Shown: positions 40,234 to 47,408 of the stretch, in pieces
Layout of the letters: each line of letters opens with the position of its first letter
Numbering within the stretch: position 1 is the stretch's first letter
NCBI GenBank assembly: GCA_021784555.1
Contig: JAJYHY010000010.1
Span: 1-49,145 of the forward strand
Reading direction: 5' to 3'
DNA from: a bacterium
GTDB lineage: Bacteria; Verrucomicrobiota; Verrucomicrobiia; Limisphaerales; UBA8199
Length of the DNA: 49,145 bases
The notes under the pieces: model-generated
Told to the model about the DNA's origin: nothing
Databases searched by the model: none
Seen by the model: only the letters and a program-made list of their open reading frames with translations
Made by a program: the position numbers and the translations under genes

Positions 40234-40866
40234 TCAGGTCAGCAGGACAATTCCGCGGCGCAACACCAGCATGGCCGCCTCCGTGCGGTCGCGGGCGCCC
40301 AGCTTGGCGAAGATGTTCTTGAGATGCATTTTGGCGGTGTGCTCGGTCACCTTCATAGCTTCGGCGATTTCCTTATTGCTTTCGCCAGCCACCACCAAGC
40401 GCATCACTTCCACCTCCCGCGCGGTCAGCGCCGGCTGCTCCAGCCGCTCGGCGAGCCGGCTGGCGACCACCGTCGGCAAATACTTCCGGCCCACGTGCGC
40501 CTGGCGGATGGCGCGGAACAGTTCCTCGCCGGGCATGTTCTTCAGCACATAACCGCAGGCGCCGGCCTCCAGCGCCCGGTAGATGTCCTCATCGGCGTCG
40601 TAGGTTGTCAACATGATGACGCGCGCGGACGGTGAGTCTTTGCGGATGGCCCGCAGGGCCTCGACGCCGCTGAGCCGGGGCATGAACAGGTCCATCAACA
40701 CAACATCTGGCCGGTGCTGGCGAAACAACTCCACCGCCTCAGCGCCATCGACGGCCTGCGCCACGATGCGCAGGTCGTCTTCCTGTTCACAGATGGCTGC
40801 CAGACCCATGCGCACCACATAGTGGTCGTCAGCCAGAAGCAACCGGATCGCCGCAGACTTGCTCAT
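40234..40866 (-). CDS. NarL/FixJ-type response regulator
   Basis: 210 aa from the ATG at 40866. The receiver domain has LLLADDHYVVRMGL (acidic pair), phospho-acceptor D59 in VVLMDLFMPRLSG, a signalling threonine in VIMLTTYDADED, and lysine in GYVLKNMP. The C-terminal LuxR-type HTH is LTAREVEVMRLVVAGESNKE ... TAKMHLKNIFAKL. It binds DNA as a dimer after phosphorylation. Its partner kinase must be the propeller-type histidine kinase at 41861-45163. The kinase/regulator junction is duplicated around an inserted toxin-antitoxin module. At the outer repeat copy the kinase stop would lie 4 nt ahead of a regulator start. Confidence 0.95.
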   Translation of the reverse strand: MSKSAAIRLLLADDHYVVRMGLAAICEQEDDLRIVAQAVDGAEAVELFRQHRPDVVLMDLFMPRLSGVEALRAIRKDSPSARVIMLTTYDADEDIYRALEAGACGYVLKNMPGEELFRAIRQAHVGRKYLPTVVASRLAERLEQPALTAREVEVMRLVVAGESNKEIAEAMKVTEHTAKMHLKNIFAKLGARDRTEAAMLVLRRGIVLLT

Positions 40867-40940
40867 GACTTCAGGATTCTGCCATGGGCGACAGCGGAAT
40901 GGCAACCGCGATAATCGTGCCGCGGCCAGGCGCGCTTTCA
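40852..40940. repeat. 89-bp direct repeat, copy 1 (kinase/regulator junction)
   Basis: Identical to 41842-41930 except at two positions (40859 and 40887). It contains the regulator's first codons, and the last codons and stop of the kinase as a dead copy. The offset between copies is exactly 990 bp. Confidence 0.95.
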
Positions 40941-41202
40941 CTGCTGGGTCTAGGCGTTCACGTCTGCCGGCCGCACCGCAAACTACGCAAAGGCCAATTG
41001 TTTGCGCGATTGAGCCAGTCACTGTCCGCCTCGCGTGCGAGCAGCTTCACGATGATGGCGGATTCCAGACACATCACCAGCCGTGCGAATCGCGGACCGC
41101 ACCGATGATTGCTCTCGCCGGCGACCCGCCGTGAATCGGCTGTCTGAGCAAAAAGATCTCCCGAGGGCTTGACCTTTTCCAGCAAAGAAGCACAATTGTG
41201 AC

Positions 41203-41433
41203 ATGACTGTGCTTTTCAGATGTCGGGTGGAACCCCACCTGCTCAAGGCCGCAAAGCGGGTCAGTGCGCAACTGGGCACATCTCTTGAAGAAACGGTCCG
41301 CATGTTCATGAGCCAAATGGCCCGAACTGGATGCGTTCCGTTGTCGTTGGACACCGGCGATGGGCTCGTGGACATCAAGCGTCGGAACGAACTTTGGAGC
41401 GCCCTCGATGACTCGACAGCCGAAGATTGGTGA
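41203..41433 (+). CDS. RelB/DinJ-type antitoxin
   Basis: 76 aa. It has a ribbon-helix-helix start (MTVLFRCRVEPHLLKAAKRV, then LGTSLEETVRMFMSQMA), as in RelB/DinJ antitoxins, and an acidic C-terminal tail (NELWSALDDSTAEDW) to cover the toxin. It would repress its own promoter and neutralise the MazF-like toxin, whose gene overlaps it by 26 nt. Pairing of a RelB/DinJ-type antitoxin with a MazF-type toxin is a less usual but known mix. It lies within the 990-bp insertion between kinase and regulator, on the opposite strand to both. Confidence 0.8.
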   Translation: MTVLFRCRVEPHLLKAAKRVSAQLGTSLEETVRMFMSQMARTGCVPLSLDTGDGLVDIKRRNELWSALDDSTAEDW

Positions 41434-41761
41434 GGTCTTCATCGTTGACCTCGGACTGGTGCGCAAAGTGAGGCCGGTTGTGGTTATGTCCCGCGAAGAT
41501 CCCCAGGCGCCAAGGGCCGTGGCTATCGCCGTGCCCTTAAGCCTGGACGACACGGCAAGCCGCTACGAAGTGCGCATGCCCCGGGTGCCATGGCTCAAGA
41601 GCCAGGGCGTCGCCAATGTGCAAGGGGTCTTCGGCGTGCAGTTCCATGAACTGACAAACTATCGCGGACGCTTTGAGCGGAGCGTGGTGATTCAGATACA
41701 GAAGGCCCTGCTTTGGGCCCTGGACCTGGAAAACCTTGCCCGGCATCTGTCCGCAACCTAG
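41408..41761 (+). CDS. MazF/PemK-like mRNA interferase toxin
   Basis: 117 aa from the ATG at 41408 (MTRQPKIGEVFIVDLGLV); an upstream ATG would overlap the antitoxin more. The MazF barrel signature is present: GEVFIVDLG, KVRPVVVMSRED (conserved RP-V/VxS), AVPLSLD, GVANVQGVFGVQF and a C-terminal helix (LLWALDLENLARHL). MazF enzymes cleave single-stranded RNA at short motifs. The usual G-x-E/x-RP-x loop is slightly altered. It is translationally coupled to the antitoxin. Confidence 0.8.
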   Translation: MTRQPKIGEVFIVDLGLVRKVRPVVVMSREDPQAPRAVAIAVPLSLDDTASRYEVRMPRVPWLKSQGVANVQGVFGVQFHELTNYRGRFERSVVIQIQKALLWALDLENLARHLSAT

Positions 41762-41841
41762 CTGGTTCCAGGAAACGACCTTTCGCCGGGCGCGCAATAG
41801 CCTTCCTTGGCAGTCAGCTATTTGGGGCCATGCCCGATGCG

Positions 41842-41930
41842 CGCAGACCTGCTCATGACTTCAGGATTCTGCCATGGACGACAGCGGAATGGCAACCGCG
41901 ATAATCGTGCCGCGGCCAGGCGCGCTTTCA
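41842..41930. repeat. 89-bp direct repeat, copy 2 (kinase/regulator junction)
   Basis: It carries the genuine end of the kinase gene, including its TGA (41861-41863), and a dead copy of the regulator start (MSRSAR...) that stops after twelve codons. See copy 1 at 40852-40940. Confidence 0.95.
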
Positions 41931-44900
41931 ACGCTGAATTGCCCGCCCAGCCGTTGCACGCGTTCCGCCATGCCCCGCAGTCCGAAGTGGCCCCCCTCCG
42001 GCTCGGTCTGGCGCTGCGAGGCGAAGCCGCAGCCATCGTCGCAGACTTTCAGCCGGATCACCTCCGCTTGAAACTCCAGTTCCACCACCGCCCGCCGGGC
42101 GCCTCCATGCCTAATCGCGTTCGTCAGGGCTTCCTGGCCAATGCGCAGCAAATGGTTCTCCACTTCCTCCGGCAGCCGCCGCGGCGCGCCCTGGACGACA
42201 ACCTCGGCCTCAACTCCGGCGGCTTCCGTCAGTTGCCGGCTGACGTACTCCAGCGCCGTTGGCAAGAGCTGGTTTTCCAGCGCCCGCGAACGCAGGTCCC
42301 AAACCGAGCGCCGGACCTCGTCCTGGCTGTGGCGGACCAGCTCGCGCGCCAGATTCATCCGGCCCCGGGCCTTTTCCGGATTGCGCTCGAAGGCTTTGGC
42401 CGCCGCTTCGAGTTGCAACGCCACTCCGGTCAGACCTTGCTCCAGGCTGTCGTGCAGCTCGCGGGCCAGACGATTCCGCTCGGCCGCCACCGCGGCGACG
42501 CGCGCCTCCGCCTGCAATCGTCCGCTCGTTTCGGCTTGCAACTGCCGGGTCCGCTCAAGCACGCGTTGTTCCAGTTGCTCGTTGGTCTGCCCCAACTCGG
42601 CGTGCGCGCGCTGCAAAGCCCCGTGCGTTTCCTTCAATTCCTCCTCGGCTTGGCGGCGCACCGCTATTTGTTCCTTCAGCCTGGTGTTGGCCCGCGCGAA
42701 CCTGAGTGTGCGGTCCAGGGACAGCACGGCCAGCGCCAAGAGCAACAGGAAGACGCCGCTGACCAGCGGTCTGAACCAGGAACGCTCTTGCAAGGGCACC
42801 GGCAGAACGGTGAACGCCAGCTCGGCCGGCGCCTGGCTGACATCCAATCCTTCGTCCTGGGCGCGCACCCGCAAGGTGTGCCGGCCCGCGGCGAGACCCG
42901 CCACCGGAATCCCATTCGCCGGCGCCGGCGCGAAGCCGCTCCAAGCCCCGCGGTCCAGCCGCCAGGAAAAGCGGTCCGCCTCCTGAGCCGCGCGCGGCAC
43001 GAAGCGTTCAATCGCCGCCAGCCGCACTTTCAAGAATCCGTTTTCGCGCACTTCCTTGTCCGTCGCGACGATCTCCGCCTGCGGCGGGATGCCGTCCGGG
43101 CGGTACCGATAAACCGATTCGAGGTCCGTCAGCGGGTCGCGCACGCCCAGCCACAAGCCGTTCGTGGCATCCGGGACGACGGAGAGCACTTCGCCGCCCC
43201 CTGGCACGATCAGTTCGCGCGGCGCCCGCTCCGTCGGCCCCACGACACGCAGGCCGAGCGCGCTGCCGAAATAGAGGGTGCCGTCGGGTGCCAGCGTTGC
43301 CAGGGTAGAGGATGCTTCCGATTCCGAGGAGAAGAACCTCCACCGGCCCTGGCGGTAGAGCGCCAGCCCGTCCTGGCCGCCGCTGACGCCTTCGTAGGTG
43401 AACCAGGCCTCGTCGTTTCGGAGCAAGCCGGCGAGCACAAGGTTGCCGGGAATGGCTTCAACGTGACGCCAGTCCCGCCCCGCCAGGGCGTCATGCCGAT
43501 ACAAGCCCGTGTAGCCGTAAACCCAGACCGCCCCTTGGCGGTCAGCTAGCAGGCCCACGTCGCCGTAGCGCCAGAAGTCAAACGCGAGCGTTTCGGAAAC
43601 GCCTTCGCCGACCCTGACGAGCCGCAACGGCCCAGCCGTGTCGCTGGACCGCAACAACAACCACAGGCCGCCATGCCGCGGCTCGGCGCAGGCGCCGGTG
43701 ATCCGCCAGTCTTGTGAGTGGAGAATTGCGTGTGGCGTCCACCGCGAGCCGCCGAACATCGCGAGCGCGGGATTGCCTTGAGCATCCTCACCGAAGAGAC
43801 AGAACCGGCCGCGCCCGTCTAACGCGTCTCCGCCGATGGTTCGCAAGCCGATGTCCTTGCGGGTGAACGCGGCGCCTCCGCCGCCGGCACGAAGCAGTCG
43901 CACGGCGTCGTCGTTCACGCTCCAGACGTTGCCCTGGCCGTCCAGGACCAGCGGGCTGCGGAAGGCCGGTTCCGATTCGAAGCGGCCGTGTTCCAGTCGC
44001 ACGGCGGCGCGCGCGTCGGCGAACCAGACCCGGCCCTGCCGGTCGCGCAATTGCGGCGAAGCCAAGTTGGTGAACTCGGTCCACTCGCCGCCGCGCCGTT
44101 CCCAGCGCAGCAGGAAACCGAGACCGGCGCACCAGATCGCCCCGTCCGGCGCCTCGCGAACGTAATTCACCATCGTTCGCCTCACGTTGATCACCGCCGA
44201 CACCAGCCGCCAAGCGGCGCCCGTCCACTCGAAAAACCCGAAGCGATTGCCGCTGGCCAGGAAGCTGCCCGTGAGCAAGGCGCCGTCGCGCGTGGCGCAG
44301 AGCGGACTCGGCGCGCCGTTGCCGAGTCCGGCCTGGGTGTCGGCGCCGGCAAATTCGTTGGTCACCGTCCCTCGAATCACGACCACCTTGCGGAAGTCGT
44401 GCGTGACCAGGCCGGCCGCCGCCGTTTCGGCCATCGACCACGGAGCGCAGCCGCGCACGCTCCATGGGCGCCAGCGGTCGCCGACTTTGCAGTCAACGCC
44501 CTTGCCGGAAATCATGGCGAATTGCCGTCCGCGCGAATCCCGGAAATAGTCCAGCACGCAGTCCCCGCTCAGACCGTCCCGCTCTCGATAGGTTTTCCAG
44601 ACGCCATCATGGTAACTCGATAAGCCGCCGGGCACGCGAGCGTCGGGCCACTGGTCACAGCAAAACCAAAGCGTGCCGTCCGGGTCCTCGACGATGCTGC
44701 GCACGCACGGTCCGGCCAAGCCCCGCTCCGAACCCATCCGGCGGAAGACGTGGCCGTCAAAGACGCCCGCGCCGTGATCGGTCCCGACCCAGAGCACGCC
44801 CCGGCGAGTGACCAGCACGGTCCGGATCACGGCGCTCGGCAGGCCGTCTTCTACTGAGAATCGGCGCCACTGATAACCGTCGTAACGATATAAACCGTCC

Positions 44901-45163
44901 GAGGTCGCAATCCACGTCGTGCCGTCCCGCTGGAAGTCGAGGTGGAAAACGTTGACGCGCGCCAGCCCGGCGTCGGCGCCAAACGAGCGGATGCGCCACG
45001 ATTGGTCGCGTCGTTCGACCGGCCGCGGTTCCTCACCCGCCCGCAACGGCCCCGTCGCCGAAGCCAGCCACGCGGTGGCCAGGACGCCAATCACCAGCGC
45101 CAAACGCGCCGGCTTGGCGGGCGTTGGAGGGCGGTCTAAATTGCCAGCAAGAGGCCTGTTCAA
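41861..45163 (-). CDS. Ligand-propeller sensor histidine kinase
   Basis: 1,100 aa from a TTG at 45163; no ATG precedes the signal-like helix LALVIGVLATAWLASATGPL, so the exact start is open. Residues 60-690 are two-component-regulator propeller repeats (IATSDGLYRYDGYQWRRFSV, LWVGTDHGAGVFDGHVFRRM), which form periplasmic beta-propellers. A Y_Y_Y-type domain follows (RFSWRLDRGAWSGFAPAPA, LAAGRHTLRVRAQDE). One membrane helix lies near 790-810 (VSGVFLLLLALAVLSLD), then a coiled coil. The HisKA_3 domain has H904 in LARELHDSLEQGLTGVALQL, and the HATPase domain has GQEALTNAIRHGGARRAV and FGLRGMAERVQRLGGQF. Such kinases sense carbohydrates or envelope signals and phosphorylate NarL-type regulators, here the one at 40234-40866. 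Confidence 0.92.
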   Translation of the reverse strand: MNRPLAGNLDRPPTPAKPARLALVIGVLATAWLASATGPLRAGEEPRPVERRDQSWRIRSFGADAGLARVNVFHLDFQRDGTTWIATSDGLYRYDGYQWRRFSVEDGLPSAVIRTVLVTRRGVLWVGTDHGAGVFDGHVFRRMGSERGLAGPCVRSIVEDPDGTLWFCCDQWPDARVPGGLSSYHDGVWKTYRERDGLSGDCVLDYFRDSRGRQFAMISGKGVDCKVGDRWRPWSVRGCAPWSMAETAAAGLVTHDFRKVVVIRGTVTNEFAGADTQAGLGNGAPSPLCATRDGALLTGSFLASGNRFGFFEWTGAAWRLVSAVINVRRTMVNYVREAPDGAIWCAGLGFLLRWERRGGEWTEFTNLASPQLRDRQGRVWFADARAAVRLEHGRFESEPAFRSPLVLDGQGNVWSVNDDAVRLLRAGGGGAAFTRKDIGLRTIGGDALDGRGRFCLFGEDAQGNPALAMFGGSRWTPHAILHSQDWRITGACAEPRHGGLWLLLRSSDTAGPLRLVRVGEGVSETLAFDFWRYGDVGLLADRQGAVWVYGYTGLYRHDALAGRDWRHVEAIPGNLVLAGLLRNDEAWFTYEGVSGGQDGLALYRQGRWRFFSSESEASSTLATLAPDGTLYFGSALGLRVVGPTERAPRELIVPGGGEVLSVVPDATNGLWLGVRDPLTDLESVYRYRPDGIPPQAEIVATDKEVRENGFLKVRLAAIERFVPRAAQEADRFSWRLDRGAWSGFAPAPANGIPVAGLAAGRHTLRVRAQDEGLDVSQAPAELAFTVLPVPLQERSWFRPLVSGVFLLLLALAVLSLDRTLRFARANTRLKEQIAVRRQAEEELKETHGALQRAHAELGQTNEQLEQRVLERTRQLQAETSGRLQAEARVAAVAAERNRLARELHDSLEQGLTGVALQLEAAAKAFERNPEKARGRMNLARELVRHSQDEVRRSVWDLRSRALENQLLPTALEYVSRQLTEAAGVEAEVVVQGAPRRLPEEVENHLLRIGQEALTNAIRHGGARRAVVELEFQAEVIRLKVCDDGCGFASQRQTEPEGGHFGLRGMAERVQRLGGQFSVESAPGRGTIIAVAIPLSSMAES

Positions 45164-45304
45164 AGCAGCGGAACTCTATTCCACGGCGCGCGCCTTTGTC
45201 CACCGTACGATCGCCCGAGCCCATCTTTTTCCGTGCGAACCGGAGCCGCCCGGCCTAATCTCCCGGATGTGACGAACCATTAACCCACGACTCGAAAGGA
45301 CGAT

Positions 45305-45628
45305 ATGTCTTATTACCTGACTCAAGCCAACTACACGACTGAGGCCCTGGCCACCCTGATCAAAAAACCCCAAGACCGCAGCGCCGTCGTCAGGGCGGCG
45401 GTGGAGAAGTTGGGCGGCAAACTTGAGGGCCTCTGGTTGGCCTTTGGCGAATACGACATCGTGGCGTTGTGTCAGATGCCGGACAACACCAGCGCGGCGG
45501 CAATCGCTCTGGCGGTGGCTGCCGGCGGCGGGGTCCGCGCCATCAAGACCACGCCGCTGTTGACGTTCGAAGAAGGCCGGGAGGCGATGAAAAAGGCCGC
45601 CCAGTGCGGCTTCCGGGCGCCGAAATAA
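45305..45628 (+). CDS. GYD-domain protein
   Basis: 107 aa with a good ribosome-binding site (GAAAGGA at 45294-45300). It matches small GYD-domain proteins: MSYYLTQANYTTEALATLI, GGKLEGLWLAFGEYDIVALC (the GEYD version of the name-giving motif), TSAAAIALAVAAGGGVRAIK and TPLLTFEEGREAMKKA. The fold is a ferredoxin-like dimeric alpha/beta sandwich. Biochemical function is not established. It is transcribed away from the sensor kinase, and the 140-bp gap between them holds both start regions. A small TGCGG-TATAT-CCGCA hairpin follows at 45686-45700. Confidence 0.88.
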   Translation: MSYYLTQANYTTEALATLIKKPQDRSAVVRAAVEKLGGKLEGLWLAFGEYDIVALCQMPDNTSAAAIALAVAAGGGVRAIKTTPLLTFEEGREAMKKAAQCGFRAPK

Positions 45629-45865
45629 GGGAAACTGCGGCGCCGCCGGAGAGCGAGGATGGCAAGCGTCTTTTGTTTGCTTCTGTGCGGTATATCCGCA
45701 AAAATTATGTCGTTGTGTATAGGTTGGCCACAGGCGTTTTCTGCCGGCGCAAGCCGGTATTGCCGGTTTGATTGTCAGACATGAAAGCGGTATAGAAGTG
45801 CGGGACAGAAGACGCAATCTCTGAAATCTAGGAAAAGCGATTTCAGTGCGCAAATACAGGCAGAT

Positions 45866-45905
45866 GGAAGGGTGGCTGAGTGGTTAAAGGCACCTGACTC
45901 GAAAT
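45866..45905 (+). tRNA. 5' half of tRNA-Ser(CGA), cut in the anticodon arm
   Basis: It reads GGAAGGG (acceptor), TG, the D arm GCTGAGTGGTTAAAGGC, A, the anticodon stem CCTGA and the loop CTCGAAA with anticodon CGA. This is a standard bacterial tRNA-Ser up to position about 38. The next bases (TTGTAAAAGG) do not form the 3' side of the anticodon stem (expected TCAGG), and no variable arm, T arm or CCA end follows. The gene is therefore interrupted exactly where tyrosine recombinases often integrate. A complete copy is expected at the far end of the element, outside the window. Confidence 0.8.
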
Positions 45906-46060
45906 TGTAAAAGGCACTTTTTGCAGTTTTTAGCTATGCTTTACAATGACTTGGTCCTCAAGCACTTACCTCTAGTTTTTGCAGCTTTTCGTCCTCTTCT
46001 GATTAGCCATTTTTGGCTGGAAAAACGCCATATAGTATAGAACAGCAGTATAGAACTGCG
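45904..46060. other. AT-rich attachment-site region with repeats
   Basis: This stretch is much richer in A+T than its surroundings. ATTGTAAA (45904-45911) and TTTACAAT (about 45941-45948) are perfectly inverted. TTTTTGCAGTTTT (45918-45930) and TTTTTGCAGCTTTT (45976-45989) are direct repeats. GTATAGAA occurs twice at about 46035-46057, and once more left of the tRNA fragment near 45790. These patterns fit recombinase and excisionase binding sites at an integration junction. Confidence 0.5.
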
Positions 46061-46359
46061 GCGAGGCCTGATGACTAATCCGCCAGTCGGTCAAACCCCA
46101 ATTCCGCGGCTGCGTTTCTGTCGGCGGCATTGGGCTAGCGCGTGCCGGTCGAAGAGACCTTTTGTGCCCAGCCTATGCATGACGCTCGGCGACCCGGCCC
46201 ATGTCACGTCTAAACGATTCTCAACCAGGAAACCTTCTTGAGCCTCGCGCGGCCAGATCGTGGCGCCACCCTGCGAGGCTTGACGCTCAGTCTCAGTTTT
46301 CGCCTCGTGTGCTTGTCCTGGGTGTCCAAGAGACGACAAGGTCCCCGCCTGCGGCGGCC
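46061..46359. other. No assignable gene between attachment region and excisionase-like gene
   Basis: A minus-strand frame here (ENRLDVTWAGSPSVMHRLGT, ALAQCRRQKRSRGIGV) is open to 46091 but has no start of its own and no integrase motifs (no R-HxxR-Y pattern). It may be a remnant of a small element gene. Nothing else is seen. Confidence 0.4.
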
Positions 46360-46626
46360 TCATCCAGCGTTCAACAGCTTGAGCAACTCGGCGCGGGGCA
46401 CGAGCAACTTCCCGCGCAGCGCCCGGCACGCCTTGAGTTTGCCGCGCTGGATCAGCCGGTAAACGCTGAAATAATTCACCCCCAGGAGGGCTGCGGCTTC
46501 CTCCACGGAGTAAGCCAAGCGTTCGGGCGCGGATGGCCTGTTGGCCTGCTCCGCCGTTTTGCCGACGGGGTCCAGCCCGTCTTCGTGGCCTACCGCTGGT
46601 GCTTCCAATTCTTCATAACTGTCCAT
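46360..46626 (-). CDS. Excisionase-type helix-turn-helix protein
   Basis: 88 aa from the ATG at 46626, chosen because of GAGGAAG seven bases upstream. After an acidic leader the MerR/Xis-type winged HTH is clear: RLAYSVEEAAALLGVNYFSV, YRLIQRGKLKACRALRGKLL, VPRAELLKLLNAG. Such proteins bend DNA at attachment sites to favour excision, or act as small regulators of integrative elements. Its place 300 bp inside the interrupted tRNA gene supports the excisionase reading. No integrase gene is found beside it. Confidence 0.8.
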   Translation of the reverse strand: MDSYEELEAPAVGHEDGLDPVGKTAEQANRPSAPERLAYSVEEAAALLGVNYFSVYRLIQRGKLKACRALRGKLLVPRAELLKLLNAG

Positions 46627-46677
46627 ATTGCTTCCTCTATTATCCTTGATTAGCGATGGAAAACGCATTTCCTGGAT

Positions 46678-47022
46678 TTACGGATCTGCGGGCTGACGAT
46701 TCGCACGAGGCCCCTCTCCGTTCAGATGACAGTTGTTTAGCCTCCTCCTGGCGCCGCGTTCATTCTTCTGCTTCCATTTCAGGCGAATGACTTCGCAGGC
46801 CCTGGTCATCCATTGGGCGTCGTTCTTCTTTTGCTCAATCTCCGCTGCCAGGAAGAATTTCATGGCGCTGGCCGGAGGGTGTCCCAACGGCTGGAGCAGC
46901 CCGGCGCCGACCAGGATGGGAATGTGGCCCGGTTCAAAGCCCAACTTCCAGGCTGCCTCGGTGGTCGTGAGCCGGCCCGGCGGGGACAACAGGTTGAGGA
47001 ACTCCCGGCGTTCAGGATTCAT
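46678..47022 (-). CDS. Conserved-looking element protein of unknown function
   Basis: 114 aa (MNPERREFLNLLSPPGRLTT ... TEAAWKLGFEPGHIPILVGA). The first 55 residues resemble a winged-helix fold (LTTTEAAWKLGF, then IPILVGAGLLQPLG), followed by a basic tail (LKWKQKNERGARRRLNN). It may bind DNA, but the family is not recognised. Its start overlaps the end of the gene upstream by 4 nt, so it belongs to the same operon as the relaxase. Confidence 0.6.
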   Translation of the reverse strand: MNPERREFLNLLSPPGRLTTTEAAWKLGFEPGHIPILVGAGLLQPLGHPPASAMKFFLAAEIEQKKNDAQWMTRACEVIRLKWKQKNERGARRRLNNCHLNGEGPRANRQPADP

Positions 47023-47408
47023 GGCGCCTCCTTTGCAAAAGCGATGCTGACCGAGGCCACGTGGGTCTTCAGCGCGGCGGCATGACGCCCATCCGCAGAT
47101 TGCACGAACTTCAATGTATGCTTCTGGATGACCCCTTCGATGGACTTTAGCCCGCTGCCCAGAACCATCACCTCGGCCATGGCAAACCGAACAACAAGCC
47201 TTTGCGGGGGCGCCTGAGCGTCCTCTTCCAAGGCCGGGTTGGCCCCCAATTCGGAGTACAGGAATTGGGCGTAGGGCAGTTGGAAACTTGCCCCTTGCCC
47301 GGTTATTACATTGAGCGTGGCAATATCGGGAGCGGTGCCAAAGCAGGGATTATCCCGGTTAGACGCTGATTCGATGGGTGGACTTTCGTTGGTGTCGTTG
47401 CTCTTCAT
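47019..47408 (-). CDS. Element protein of unknown function
   Basis: 129 aa. It has an acidic, disordered N-terminus, then a beta-rich region (ATLNVITGQGASFQLPYAQF, RLVVRFAMAEVMVLGSGLKS) and a C-terminal strand (HVASVSIAFAKE). No signal peptide or known motif is seen. Its first 50 nt overlap the relaxase gene and its last 4 nt overlap the next gene, so the three are translationally coupled. It is probably an accessory protein of the integrative element. Confidence 0.55.
   Translation of the reverse strand: MKSNDTNESPPIESASNRDNPCFGTAPDIATLNVITGQGASFQLPYAQFLYSELGANPALEEDAQAPPQRLVVRFAMAEVMVLGSGLKSIEGVIQKHTLKFVQSADGRHAAALKTHVASVSIAFAKEAP

Noticed and set aside
41807..43549. 580-codon open frame on the plus strand
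   Set aside because: It lies entirely antisense to the sensor kinase, is rich in Arg/Gln/Pro with no domain, and is explained by the GC-rich codon pattern of the kinase gene.
45305..45628. GYD protein as part of the integrative element
   Set aside because: It lies outside the interrupted tRNA gene, has its own good ribosome-binding site, and belongs to a widespread chromosomal family.
45686..45700. TGCGG-TATAT-CCGCA hairpin as terminator of the GYD gene
   Set aside because: The stem is only 5 bp and is followed by an A-run rather than a T-run in the direction of transcription; too weak to list as a terminator.
46091..46429. 112-codon minus-strand frame near the attachment region as an integrase remnant
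   Set aside because: No tyrosine-recombinase residues (R, HxxR, Y) can be found and half of it overlaps the excisionase-like gene in another frame.
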